A stretch of DNA of 64,000 nucleotides, from the NCBI GenBank assembly GCA_036874045.1, contig CM072343.1, forward strand, positions 8,204,001 through 8,268,000, in the 5' to 3' direction. This DNA comes from Cymodocea nodosa (Eukaryota; Streptophyta; Magnoliopsida; Alismatales; Cymodoceaceae). A model generated the notes under the pieces. The model did not search any database. It had not been told where the DNA came from and saw nothing but the letters and a program-made list of their open reading frames with translations. Numbering within the stretch: the stretch's first letter is position 1; the number at the start of each line of letters is the position of its first letter. A program made the position numbers and the translations under genes. Positions 12,611 to 23,125 of this stretch are shown in pieces.

Positions 12611-12780
12611 GAGTTCAGAAGGTTAGCCACCTAACCTTCTGGAAAGGCAAAAGTTTCGGAAGGTTACTAGTTAACCTTCCGAAAAACAGCAGAATATGAA
12701 GATTTCGGAAGGTTAACTACCTAACCTTCCGAAATGGCAAAATAAATTTCGGAATGTTAGAGGGAAACCTTCCGATTTGG
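12611..12780. repeat. Cluster of CGGAAGGTTA/TAACCTTCCG hairpins
   Basis: Four successive inverted repeats are present. The best are TTTCGGAAGGTTA at 12654-12666 with its exact complement at 12672-12684 (13-bp stem, 5-base loop), and ATTTCGGAAGGTTA at 12702-12715 with its exact complement at 12722-12735 (14-bp stem, 6-base loop). The flanking ones are imperfect. Confidence 0.85.
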
Positions 12781-13180
12781 CTGAAAGCTAAATATCTCAA
12801 CTTGAAAAAATCACACAGAAAATTATACAGCTTCAAAATTTACAATTAAATACTTGTCTGAAAGGTAATTAATTCTAATTTTTATAAAAAATCAGAGATA
12901 AAAATTTCCAAAACTGAAGTATTATCAAAATCATGTAAAACCTCAGACAACTCAAATTCGTAATCTACAGAATACATCATCTTAGAAAAATTCTCCAAAA
13001 ATGTATATAAGTCCAAATACAACGTATAATACCTTGTTTGAAAGGTAAACTCGTGTAGTTTCATGGAAAAATTTCAAAAATAAGTTTTATACAAACATGT
13101 ATCTACAGTTTCAAATATAAGAATTCAGATAAAACTGTTTTGCACCAGAAAATAACCATCTGAAAAATATCGGTGAAAAT

Positions 13181-13272
13181 AACTATCTGATTTTACTGTA
13201 CAATCAGATAGTTATGAGTGTAACTATCCGATTTTTTCATGGGGGTCGGATAGTTATGCCCTTAACTATCTG
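13181..13272. repeat. Cluster of AACTATCYGA/TCRGATAGTT hairpins
   Basis: AACTATCTGATT (13181-13192) pairs with AATCAGATAGTT (13202-13213). The next copy, AACTATCCGA (13222-13231), pairs with TCGGATAGTT (13246-13255). The T:A pair of the first hairpin is a C:G pair in the second, so both arms changed together. A further AACTATCTGA arm follows at 13263-13272. Confidence 0.85.
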
Positions 13273-13905
13273 ATTTTCATAATATTGGTTAAATCTGATA
13301 TGCCAACTTTAAAAATTCACACAGAAATTTATATAAATCCAAATGAAGCATATAAATACTCGTTGGAAAGGTAATTTCATCTAGTTTCTGAAAAAAAATC
13401 ATTGAATTAAATTTTAAATACTTTCATAATATCATATTTTCAAAATTCATTAACAGAAACCTATCCAGAATTCTGTAAAACATCCCTGTTTTCTAAGATT
13501 TTTATCTTTTAACATACTAATTAGAATTTTATGCATAAGTACTCAAAACAAATCTCAGAAACCGAGTATTTTAGGAAAAATATCATAAAAGTGAGTTCTA
13601 AATGCACATCAAAAGATTTACATTTCCAGATAGACAGATTCTGTCTTAATAATTTGTACACAAAGATTATCGTTACTCCATTAAGCTACTTGTTACCACT
13701 TATATACTTGAATTAAACATGTAACAAACAATTCAGATAACAAAGAATTTAACATATAGAATGGCCAATCTATGTATCCATTTCTTTGCAAACAAATAAA
13801 GAAAAACAATAAATCAACTAAAACAAGAAAACAACAAAACTAAAACAATATAAAGGATATTAAATCTTGCAAATCATCTAATAAATCATTTTAAAGCACC
13901 AAAAC

Positions 13906-13923
13906 TCCCCGACAACGGTGTCA
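13906..13923 (-). other. Primer binding site, tRNA-Asp type (element B)
   Basis: On the minus strand it reads TGACACCGTTGTCGGGGA, six bases downstream of the LTR end. It is a slightly diverged form of the TGGCGCCGTTGCCGGGGA site that Athila elements use for tRNA-Asp priming. Confidence 0.8.
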
Positions 13924-13929
13924 AAAACT

Positions 13930-16819
13930 TGTATGGATGAAACGTGTGTAAATAAAAGTACAAGTTTTACATTTATAATTTAACTTCAAGTACACGGTGC
14001 CTATTGTATTAAGTGGTGCAAGTACAGGTCATTTTCATAGGGAGTTGGTCTAAATAACTTTTATTAAATTAATTACTTGACTCATGTCATAATATAACCT
14101 GAAAACATTCTATACATCCTACTCTTATCAAAACAAAATTTATCACTATGATTGGTAATTATATTAGAAATTATACATATGTGGTTAATTAGTTAATTTA
14201 ACTACTTGAAAAACACTTCCATACAATCTCATTCATAACTCTAAAAGAACTCTCGAAATTACAAAATTTGCATCCACTTATGGAAATCATTTCTTCCCAA
14301 AATACTCACTGAAAAATCATGTAAAAATATGATTTGGAAAGGATTTTAAAAGATATAAAAATCTAGCATAATTTCGAGACCTAATTCAACCCAAAGAATT
14401 ATTAGTGATGAATCTAACACAGATGTGCAACAAGCGGAGATCAAAACACAGATTGTGCGACTTTACAAGAAAATTCATATCTCCCTGAAATATTTATGAA
14501 ATGACGTGAAACAAAATCTCAATGTAAGTTAACTTCATCATCTCAAAAATCCATTTTACAGATCATAAAAATACAATTTGTACTCCGAGAAATTGATAAT
14601 CAAAGACGCTCAAAAATTCTGCCCAGAACTTGCGTCCAAGTCAGAAACACCTATCAACACTTAAATTGAGAATACCATTCAAATGATCTCCAAAAATTAT
14701 GAAACCAAAACCATTGGTAAGTAGAGTCGAAAATACATGAGATTGCATCAAAAATTATTCAAAACCGATGTCTTAGCTGAGAGAATTGAAATAATAAAAA
14801 TACCCAAACTCTGTACACGGTTCCCCTTGTTACATAAGCAACCATTTCATCAAACATCCTATTTATAGCCATGATATGCACATATAAACAAGATGAAAAA
14901 CACATTTAAACTAGAATCCACATCAAGATAACATCTGGAATTAATTAAGTATATGAAAACTATACTGAAATGCAATGCAATAACATTCAAACAATACAAA
15001 CGTATACAAACAAAACATAAAAACATGAAACAACATACCTATGCATACATACACAACATGAACATAAAGGGCATGTTAGTGCATGACGGAAAATTCTGAC
15101 GGAAAGGAAAAGGAAAATTCTGACTAAAAGGAAATAGAAAATTTGTAACGGAAAGGAAAAGGAAAATTCTGAGAGGGGTTTAGTGCATGATGGAAAATTT
15201 TGATGGAAATTCTGACAAAAGTTTATTACAACTAATATTCGAAAAATACAAATACATCTTAATTGAAATATTACAATACGAAATAATATCATCTAGTTCT
15301 TACATCCCACATTGCCATCATCATATCTTCTCACATCTTATCTGTCATTTCTTTTCTTTATTCTTGAGTCATTCGAACCTGGGCATTGCTTTCTATATGT
15401 ATCTCTCCCATTGGTTGTATGTCATCAATAATATTTAACTCTTCCAACTCATCTAGCAGGTCCTCAAGTAAATCTTCCTTATCAGTCTTACGAATTCCGT
15501 CAGGCACGAGAGAGGGAGAAAAATTTTCTGAATGGGGGCGATCGGAAATTTTCTAACGGTAAAGGAAATTTTTGGATTTTATACAATGGTAAAATCCGAC
15601 TTTCCTTTCCGTTAAGTGTAATGCACACTAACAGCATTCTGACGGAATTCAATAATTTTCCTTTCCGTCAACTGAATTCCGTCAGGCACTAACCCCCCCA
15701 AAATATGCATAGGGATCTCTCTCAAATCTCACTCATACCTTGAAAAACACCTCTTCCTCAACAATGGATCTGTGGTTGGATGAAACCACACTCTTTAGCC
15801 ACGTTTTCCCAAGGTCTCACCCCTTGGAACGTCACCTATAGCAAGGGCCTTCCACGGTTGCAAGAGCAAGAGCAAGAGCACTCAGCCTCCTTCCACTTCC
15901 CTTGGACGTCAAAACAGAAGTTTCCAGCCCCTCCTTTGCTTTTGAAGATGCTCCTTGGAACCACCCAAATTCACACGTCAAACACCACTTCCACTTGCCG
16001 CCCAAGCTTCCTCCACCAAGACAGCCACAACCATCACCCTTGGAAACCCTTTGAGGACGTGAATCAAGATGGAAAAAGAGAGATATGATGCTGGTTTGAG
16101 AGGGGGAACGACACCCTTGAGTGTCCACCTTCAGCCACGAGAAGAGGAGTCCTTGGAGAAGAGAACCGTCGGCTGGAATGGAAGAAAATGAGAAGAGATG
16201 CCTTGGACGTGAGGCTTACTCCTCTTATTAATCTTGGTGTCTCTTGATCTTCCAAGATTGATCCAATGGCTGAGATTTATCCCAGCCCCTTTTACCTTTT
16301 GATACACCATCCAAGGGCTGAGATTTAACCCTCTTATAATTCCTTGATGTCAACTATTTTCATCAATAAAAACTCATACACAAATTAAGATTATTCAATC
16401 ACATGTATAATTATATCATGAACAATTACAACAATTATTATAAGTGCATCTATAATAATATTTCATTAAGATGATGAAAGTATAATCTTATATTCTTATC
16501 ATGCATCACTTTTATAACTTAATACTAAATCTTTGAAAAGCATAAGTGAAATTGATAAGTGAAGAACATGCATGCAATAAAATTGTGTTCCATGTAATTT
16601 ATCCTAAATAACTAAGTGTCTACACATGGGCTATTAAACTTAACATTAATTCCATTAAAGGTAAATTTGTGCATTATTTCATTTTTAATTCCTAAAAACA
16701 TGCATAGCCTAAAAATATAACTTTCATGTAATTCAATATAAAAATCATATACTATGCACTTGGAATCCATAAAATGCATGCTTTAACATATAATAAAATG
16801 CACAAATCTTAACTTTACA
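13930..16819 (-). repeat. LTR of element B, right (5') copy
   Basis: Its left end TGTATGG abuts the primer site and its right end is TTTACA. The conserved gypsy-LTR block (CGGTGCCTATTGTATTAAG, GCAAGTACAGGT) lies at 13995-14030. A GC-richer block is at 15720-16260. It is longer than the left copy, partly because of the inverted-repeat transposon at 15075-15698. ORFs at 15780-16255 overlap on both strands, have no domain and are not called. Confidence 0.7.
15075..15698. mobile_element. Small inverted-repeat DNA transposon (MITE-like) in the LTR
   Basis: The left end GTTAGTGCATGACGGAA is matched in inverse at the right end by TTCCGTCAGGCACTAAC (one mismatch). The interior is rich in GACGGAAAGGAAAA-type repeats on one side and their complements on the other, and a second left-end-like copy starts near 15176. 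No transposase is encoded. No clear target duplication was found, so the family (hAT, Mutator or other) is not assigned. Confidence 0.6.
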
Positions 16820-16990
16820 TACACCTTAGCTACAAAAAAGATTAAAATCAAGATCTTTCTCTACAAAGGAACTACAGAAATACTAGGAAACAGATGCACC
16901 TGAAATTCGATAGCAACAACAACAGGATCGACACACTCAATCACAACAGCAACAATCAACACAATTTTCAGAACATCAACATACTTGTAT
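16820..16990. other. Unassigned AT-rich stretch between B and S0
   Basis: It has CAA/ACA-rich DNA and no ORF or recognisable element end. It could be original target DNA or part of an older insertion. Confidence 0.4.
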
Positions 16991-18271
16991 GATTAAACTT
17001 GTAGAATAATTTATATGTAAATCATCTTAAACTATTAATCAAAAGTATAAGCTTATTGAAACTGATTCATATTTTCAGTAAACTCATAGAAGTGAAAATT
17101 GTATGAGATTTGTGTTTTATTGCATTTGTATTAATAGAATACATATATACTATGCTTAAAATGAAAAGTGCTTACAAAGTGAAAATCTTTGAGAGTTTAT
17201 TGATTAGTTTGATCACGAGCCTTTTGTACTTGAGCAGATAGGTATGTAAGGATTGTTGTCCTGAAAAAGGATTCTTTAAATTTGGCAACCTAAGGTCTTG
17301 ATCAAATCTAAGATTGTTGACTGAAAGCTCATTACACGAGTACATTAGAAAGCTCTTGTACGATTCAAGCTTTTCAAACTAACTTTTAAAGAAAATTATC
17401 AATATTTACTGTTTTGAAAAAAAAAAAAAAAATTCATTAACACAGATATCTTTGAATCGAATATAGTTTCTACCAATATGACTGCTGATTTGTTGAATCA
17501 ACATTAGTACTTTTGAAAATGTTTATTTGAGATACATTCTTTTATTCTCCTTGATTTAATCATATTAAGTTTAAAGTTGTGATTTGATTCATATACAGTG
17601 AAAATTGATTCTGGAAATTATTTTTCATGAATTCAGGATAATAGAAGTTTTTGAAAAAAAAATTTAAAAGTATGGTTATTCTTAACATCTATTGGTATAC
17701 AAGTATATTTTGTATGTTATTGAATATATTTAAAGTATATTTGTAGGAGGAGGATTAACAATGTCCAAAACAGATTAATATAATTCAAAATACAAATCTT
17801 GGTTAATCTAAGTTTAGTACCCTTAAGATCTTGATGAAACAATTTAAAAAGACAAAGAAACTATTTTAGCTTTCTGAGAAGAAAATATTAGAATAGTTTA
17901 CAATGTTCTCAAGATAATGTTAAGTGTAGCATGTGTGTTGCCTTCAGAAGGTTTCAGTTGAAAACATCTGAAACTTGGTTTTAGTAAAGTGTACTAACTG
18001 AACATTATGTTATGTAAGGTAACGTGTAAAACTACCTCTAGGCAACATTTTACTCGTTAGGTTAGTTAACTCAACGAGTTATAATTGAATATTTCAGGTA
18101 CCTTGATTGAATAAACCTTATTCAATATTCTTTTAAATCCAAACCCGACTTCTATACACGTTGTGTTATCCACCTAAAACCCTATTTAACAACTTATTAC
18201 ACGAGCACTTAGGTTATTCATAAACTTTGTCTAAAAATCTTTCTTGCTTGTTGCTGTTACAACCTACGATG

Positions 18272-20532
18272 ATGGTCTCCAAGTTCTACAAAGGTCGTGA
18301 CAGAGGAAAGGCAAAAGCAAAAGAGATGAAAAAGGAAAAGAAATAGACTATGATGAAGTTCCACGTGCTTGGTTTAAGAAAATACTTCAAGAGGACAAAA
18401 GGTTAGCAAAAATTTACAGTGAATACTTCTTTCCTAAAGGAATACTAAATGAAGTTAGATTAGAGCTTCATAATACTGATGCAAGTATTAAATACATGGG
18501 TATTCGAAGCAAGTTTGATAGGGAATACCGAATGAAATGTTTTGAGATTGTATTTCTCAAACAATATGCAAAATATATGGAAAAAGGTGTAGATTCATCA
18601 AATAGAATTACTCAAACTCCTCTCAGTGGTACACAACTACAACATTTTGAGGAAGAACATAAATCTACTATACCTACTCCTTTGTATTCAAAAGAAGTAG
18701 AATCAAATATTGCTGTAGATAAGAGAAAAGTTGAAGAACTTCGAACAGCTATAGCAATAGAAAGTGCCTTCGAAGAATTAAAGCAGAAAACTTTTATGGA
18801 ACAATTTCAAAAGAAAACAGCAATGCTTAAAGAAGAGAAACAAAAGTGTTATAGAAGAAGAAAAATCAGAAAACTTATGTCTAAGGAAACAAAGTTTATT
18901 GGAAAAGGAAAATCGAATGAGCATTTATTTCCAAAGGACAATGTATGTCTAGACATTGTTCCTTATAGTGCATCTGATAAACTCATCAATTCCAAGCATA
19001 CTAAAACTGATGAAGATAATGAAACCTTATTTTCCCTTGCTAGAAAACTTGAGAAGAAATCTAAGTCAAATATGAGCTCAAGTTTTTCTATTAGTACAAG
19101 TCCTCATGATGTAGAAATTGAAAAATCAGAGCATTAGGTAACTGACATTGAACAAGTTATTGCAAATATAATTGACAATGTTGAGGTAGTAACTAGTTCA
19201 AAGGCTGAATTATCTAGAGTAGAGGATATTGAAAAAGTTAAGACTCTAGAAGAGCTTAATGTCAACTAGCCTTCTTCAGAATCTATAAAAGCAAAGTTTG
19301 AGAATTCACAGCATGTATCAATGGAGATATCTGTTGAACAAAATGAACAATTATAGACAAATACATCAGCTATAGAATTAATGTAAAAATTGAACTTTGA
19401 TCATTCAATAGAGACTGAACCAATGAATGTTGAGCATATTGAAGATGTTCCTTACACTATTGAAGCTAAAGAATCAAGCTTACCTAAGCAGCTTCAAGAA
19501 AATATTTTCCTAGAGGAACAACATGACATTCATTTTGACAAAGAGGTTCTTGAAGATGAATTAAACTCTAAATCAAGGCTTCAGGTATCACCTTCTTTGT
19601 GTACAGTATTACAAATTCAAGGTAATTCAATTTATTTTAGATCTAAGGAAGTAGTGCAGAAATACCATAATCTGATTACATATCAGATTTTGCATGCTCA
19701 ACCAATTAAATTCATAAATTTGATTGATATGAGAGATCTTTTTGAGTATCAAGGCCTCATTCAATTCTTGCTAGTTGGAATGAAATGGAAGCAATACAAA
19801 GAGCTTATTGTAGCTTTTTATAGCAATCTGGTCAAGAAAGAAAATATACTGAAAATTCAAATAAATAAATAGGAGTTCATATTGTCTCTTGAATTAATTT
19901 TTGAAGTTTTGTGATTAAAGAATGAAGGTGTTGTTGTTACAAACAGATTTGAAATGATTAGACAACTAGAATGGAACATTCAGTCTTTATCAAAAATTCC
20001 AGATGTATATACTGAAATGAGATTAATGGAAAATCTGAATGCAAATGCAAGGTTTATTGCAAATATATTGCATGCCAATTTATTTCAGAGAGTCGGACAC
20101 AATATGGAAGTCAACAGAAGCTATTTATATGCAACTTATGGTCTACTAAATAGAATTCAAATCAATTGGTTTGATGTTTTTCCTTCTCAACTACAGCATA
20201 TGAGTTCAAAGTTATTTTTTGGTGATACTGTATGTAGACTCCTTACAAGCCAATTGAATTTATCTGACTGGCCCTCTAAAACTAAAGGCATGAGAGCTTT
20301 TAGTGTAAAAGATTTGCAACGATTCCAAGTCTTACATCAACCTCAACAACAACAACCGATAAATTGTACAGAATAGATTCCACCACAACAACCAAGTTAT
20401 TCAGTTCAAGAAGAATAGCAACCCCAACTACCTCTTGACCTAGATGTACTTAACGACATCAGAAATGATATTAGGCATCTAGGAGATAAAATATGTAATC
20501 CTATAACTAATATACTTAGGAGGAATAGATAG
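18272..20532 (+). pseudogene. ORFx (env-position ORF) of S0, decayed
   Basis: It corresponds to ORFx of S1 from MVSKFYKG onwards. A frameshift lies early (about 18310-18350) and there are several in-frame stops (19135, 19270, 19355, 19384, 19870 and about 19912). Visible blocks are a basic N-terminus, a Lys/Glu-rich coiled-coil-like part, an acidic middle, then the conserved region with MRDLFEYQGLIQFL, IVAFYSNLVK, ANILHANLFQRVGH, RIQINWFDVF and SSKLFFGD, and a Gln-rich tail ending in a short helix. Its function is unknown. The conserved part is reminiscent of the 'putative plant transposon protein' domain, but that is a memory-based guess. Confidence 0.75.
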
Positions 20533-21054
20533 CTGTCTATTTGCTTGTATCTGAATACAAAATGTAATGTTTGTATTCATTGTTTGATTCATTGAACAAT
20601 ACATTTTTTCTGTAAATGTTTACAATTCTTATTATTGTTTACAGAAAGCATTGTTGAAAATATGTCTCTTACTTTATGTACTGTGTAATCATCTTTTTGA
20701 TTAATGACAAAAAGGGGGAGAAATGTTATAAAAGAAGATGATTATGATTTTAAATTGCATATATTATAAAGGGAGATGATATTTATATGGTTAATGTAAT
20801 CTAAAAGAAAATTATATGGTTATTAAATTATATAATGAAAGGGGTAAAAATGATACTTATGTAATTATTGACATCTGGAAGTTTTATTTCTGAAAGGTGA
20901 ATTTTACACAAACAATAGAAATAAGCTTAAGTGAACTTAAGTCAACAAACAAGTTTGTTGAATTAAAAGTTAACCCAACGAATGTGCTTTGTTGAATTAA
21001 ATATATTTCATAATTGATTTTATATGGTTTTGTCATCATAAAAAATGGGGAGAT

Positions 21055-21315
21055 TGTTGAGTATTTTGTTTTGATGATATGTGTTGAATGAAAATAATCA
21101 TATTTGTTCAATTACTATTGCTTGTGAAAGGCAATTAATTACATCAATTAATACAGAAAAAGTTTACTAATATAAATACTTGTCTGTATTGGATCTAAAA
21201 TTATACTAAGTTAAATAACTAGTCGTTTCATTGCATTAATTTCTCATTTAACTAAACGTTAAGTTAACATGTGTTTTTATTGAAAAGCATGATATATTTT
21301 AAAGTTATATCTTCT
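21055..21315 (+). repeat. S0 3' LTR, first piece
   Basis: It starts TGTTGAGTATT after the polypurine tract AAAAAATGGGGAGAT and aligns with the first 260 bases of the S1 LTR that follows it. The last five bases, CTTCT, are the left copy of the S1 target duplication. Confidence 0.9.
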
Positions 21316-21841
21316 TGTTGAGTATTTTTGTTTTGATGATGTGTGTTGAATGAAAATAATCATATTTGCTCAATTACTATTGCTTGTGAAAAGAAATTAA
21401 AATCATCAATTAATACAGAAAAAGCTTATTGATATAAATACTTGTCTGTATTGGATCTGAAGTTAATAACTAGTCATTTCGTTGCATTAATTTCTCATTT
21501 AGCTAAACGTTAAGTTAACGTGTGTTTTTATTGAAAAGCATGATATATTTTAAAGTTATATCTTCTGTATCATGAATAGTGCACGTTTAGACAACTCGTT
21601 AAGTTAGAGTTTTGTTTGTATAGAGGTCACGTGAGAACTCGTTAAGTTAGAGGCTTAAAGGTTAAAATAGATCACGTGATAACTTGTTGAGTTAATGAGT
21701 AAAAGAAGAGACAAACTCGTTAAGTTAGTGTTATACACGTGGTGAAATTATAAGTTACGAATGTTGTATTGTATCACGTGAGGTGCACATGTTTAACTCG
21801 TTAAGTTAACATAACTAAACACGTTGAGTTGCTATATTGAA

Positions 21842-21898
21842 CACTAAGGCAACGCGTTAGGTTAGCGTTATAAACTTAAGTTGTTATTTTTGCACGTG
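21842..21898 (+). repeat. 57-bp U3 module shared with the gypsy LTR of element A
   Basis: The segment from CACTAAGGCAACGCG to TTTTTGCACGTG also occurs on the minus strand at 50055-50111 in the right LTR of A, with one difference seen by eye. A slightly more diverged copy lies at about 35161-35217 in the left LTR. Confidence 0.9.
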
Positions 21899-21934
21899 GT
21901 AAAATTCTTATTATAAAAACATTTGTGTATTACT

Positions 21935-22030
21935 GGTTCATTGAGTTATCATAACACAACAGAGATGGTTCGTTGAGTTATCATAACACAACGGAGATGG
22001 TTCGTTGAGTTATCATAACACCACGGACAT
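21935..22030 (+). repeat. Three tandem 32-bp repeats in the S1 5' LTR
   Basis: The units are 21935-21966, 21967-21998 and 21999-22030, each starting GGTTCRTTGAGTTATCATAA. The 3' LTR has two units (32305-32336 and 32337-32368). One unit accounts for the 30-bp length difference between the LTRs. Confidence 0.9.
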
Positions 22031-22104
22031 AGTTCGTTGGGTTAGCTACAGTACTTGTCACGTGAAATGGCACATGAGGAACTCGTTAAGTTAGAAACGT
22101 TAAG

Positions 22105-22116
22105 TTATATATATAC
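22105..22116 (+). promoter_or_regulatory. TATA-like box of the S1 LTR
   Basis: TTATATATATAC lies in the expected position downstream of the G-box cluster, with a purine- and A-rich leader following. Promoter use is inferred. Confidence 0.5.
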
Positions 22117-22927
22117 TTGTGTTACTCGTTTAGTTAACATTAAAGTAACGACTTCTTATTACACTGATGAAAAACTTTTGGACGAGAAAGTTTATTTTGC
22201 AGGAAATTTTTCAGAGATCCATGACTGATGATTAAAGAATATTCGAAATATAAACGTGGGTTAGAACGTGTGTGTTTCGATGAAGGAAAAAGAAAAGACG
22301 TGGAGAAGTGGAAAACTGGTGGTGGTTAAACGTGAAGGATATGCATGAAATGAAGATACAATATAAAAGGCATAGAATTCTCATTGATCAATTTATCCTT
22401 GCACACAAAACGAAAAATCTTTTCAAGAATCAAATAATCCCTGCACACCAAAAGAAAAATCTTTTTCATGGATCAAAAACACCTTCTCGGGGAAAATCTC
22501 TCAAGTGGAAGAAAGTTCAGTGAAGCATAAAAAGGTAAGATTTTCGTCATTGAAGATTTGAAGTACTAGAAGAAAGCAAATTCAGTGAAGCATGAAAAGA
22601 CAAGATATTAGTCACTGAAGAATTGCTGAAGAAGAAAAAGAAGAAGAAAGATCTCAAACAAGGAGAAAAGTTTTAAATTCTGTAAATTAGTTTTCTCTAT
22701 TTGTAGTTATGAAATTGTTTAGATGATACATGGTATCGAAATATAATTACATCTACAATTTCTGAGGAGAATTGAATTGTATATTGTAATTGAAACCTTG
22801 AATAAAAATGATTTTATGAAAACAATGTCTCGACTTGTTTTTGAGTTTTAAAGTTTCAATTATATTTCAGAAAATATTAAAAATACACAATTCACCCCCC
22901 TCTTGTGTAGCCATACGATCCTACAAG

Positions 22928-22939
22928 TGGTATCAAAGC
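22928..22939 (+). other. Primer binding site, tRNA-iMet type (S1)
   Basis: TGGTATCAAAGC lies two bases after the LTR end. It differs by one base from the TGGTATCAGAGC site common to plant Copia elements. Confidence 0.95.
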
Positions 22940-23125
22940 TTTATTAATAATCTTTGATATAAAATCGATAACAATTTATTTAATATCATTGCTTATTCTA
23001 CCTTCCTTGTTTTTAAACAGAAATTAATATCTGAGCATACGTTTAACTCTATTGATTTAAGGCTCAAGTTGTTTTAATGTTTTTAGACTGTTTAAAATCA
23101 AATAGGTTGAAAAATCTAAGGTAAA

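Larger units (their letters stand above)
11950..13905 (-). other. Untranslated leader of element B, hairpin-rich
   Basis: About 1.95 kb lies between the primer site and the first ORF. It is AT-rich and has no coding ORF. Two near-repeats of a block containing CCAAAACTGA, TATTATCAAAATC and CAACGTATAATACCTT (about 12350-12490 and 12905-13040) show an internal duplication. Two clusters of short inverted repeats are listed separately. Confidence 0.6.
4176..16819 (-). mobile_element. Athila-like Ty3/gypsy element B, internally deleted
   Basis: The element is bounded by related LTRs at 4176-6786 and 13930-16819 and has a tRNA-Asp-type primer site inside the right LTR, so it is transcribed leftwards. 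The order from the primer site is a 1.9-kb leader, an ORF with a zinc knuckle and protease fused to the integrase C-terminus, then gag, then 3' noncoding DNA with polypurine tracts. RT, RNase H and the integrase core are deleted. The two LTRs are clearly divergent and no target duplication was found (TTTTT left, TACAC right). The two ends may therefore come from different insertions of one family. Confidence 0.6.
16991..21315 (+). mobile_element. Sirevirus S0: 3' internal region and start of its 3' LTR
   Basis: The interval runs in parallel with S1 27652-31687 plus the first 260 bases of the LTR. It contains a post-pol noncoding block, an ORFx homologue, two polypurine tracts (about 20710-20722 and 21040-21054) and the LTR start TGTTGAG at 21055. 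At 21315 the LTR is interrupted by S1. It resumes at 33272, is interrupted again by element A and finishes at 51363. The gag-pol part of S0 and its 5' LTR are missing from the window. Confidence 0.85.
21628..22064 (+). promoter_or_regulatory. Cluster of six CACGTG boxes in the S1 U3
   Basis: CACGTG occurs at 21628, 21673, 21736, 21775, 21893 and 22059. The 21736 and 21893 copies read CACGTGG, as in plant G-box/ABRE sites bound by bZIP and bHLH factors. All six lie upstream of the TATA-like box at 22105. Regulation by such factors is inferred. Confidence 0.7.
21316..22925 (+). repeat. S1 5' LTR (1610 bp)
   Basis: It begins TGTTGAG, ends CCTACA and is followed by the primer site. Apart from a tandem-repeat copy-number difference it matches the 3' LTR with only scattered changes by eye, suggesting a fairly young insertion. 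It is full of CGTTAAGTTA/CGTTGAGTTA motifs and CACGTG sites. The ORF at 22308-22523 is probably incidental leader sequence. Confidence 0.95.

Noticed and set aside
12611-13272. CRISPR-like repeat array
   Set aside because: The repeated units are short hairpin arms with irregular spacing and no unique spacers of constant length, in a eukaryotic retroelement leader.
15780-16255. ORFs on both strands in the B right LTR
   Set aside because: Open frames on both strands of one GC-richer block are expected by chance, and no domain is visible.
4176-16819. B as a single intact insertion with identical LTRs
   Set aside because: The LTRs differ strongly in sequence and length and no target duplication was found, so a simple recent insertion is not supported.
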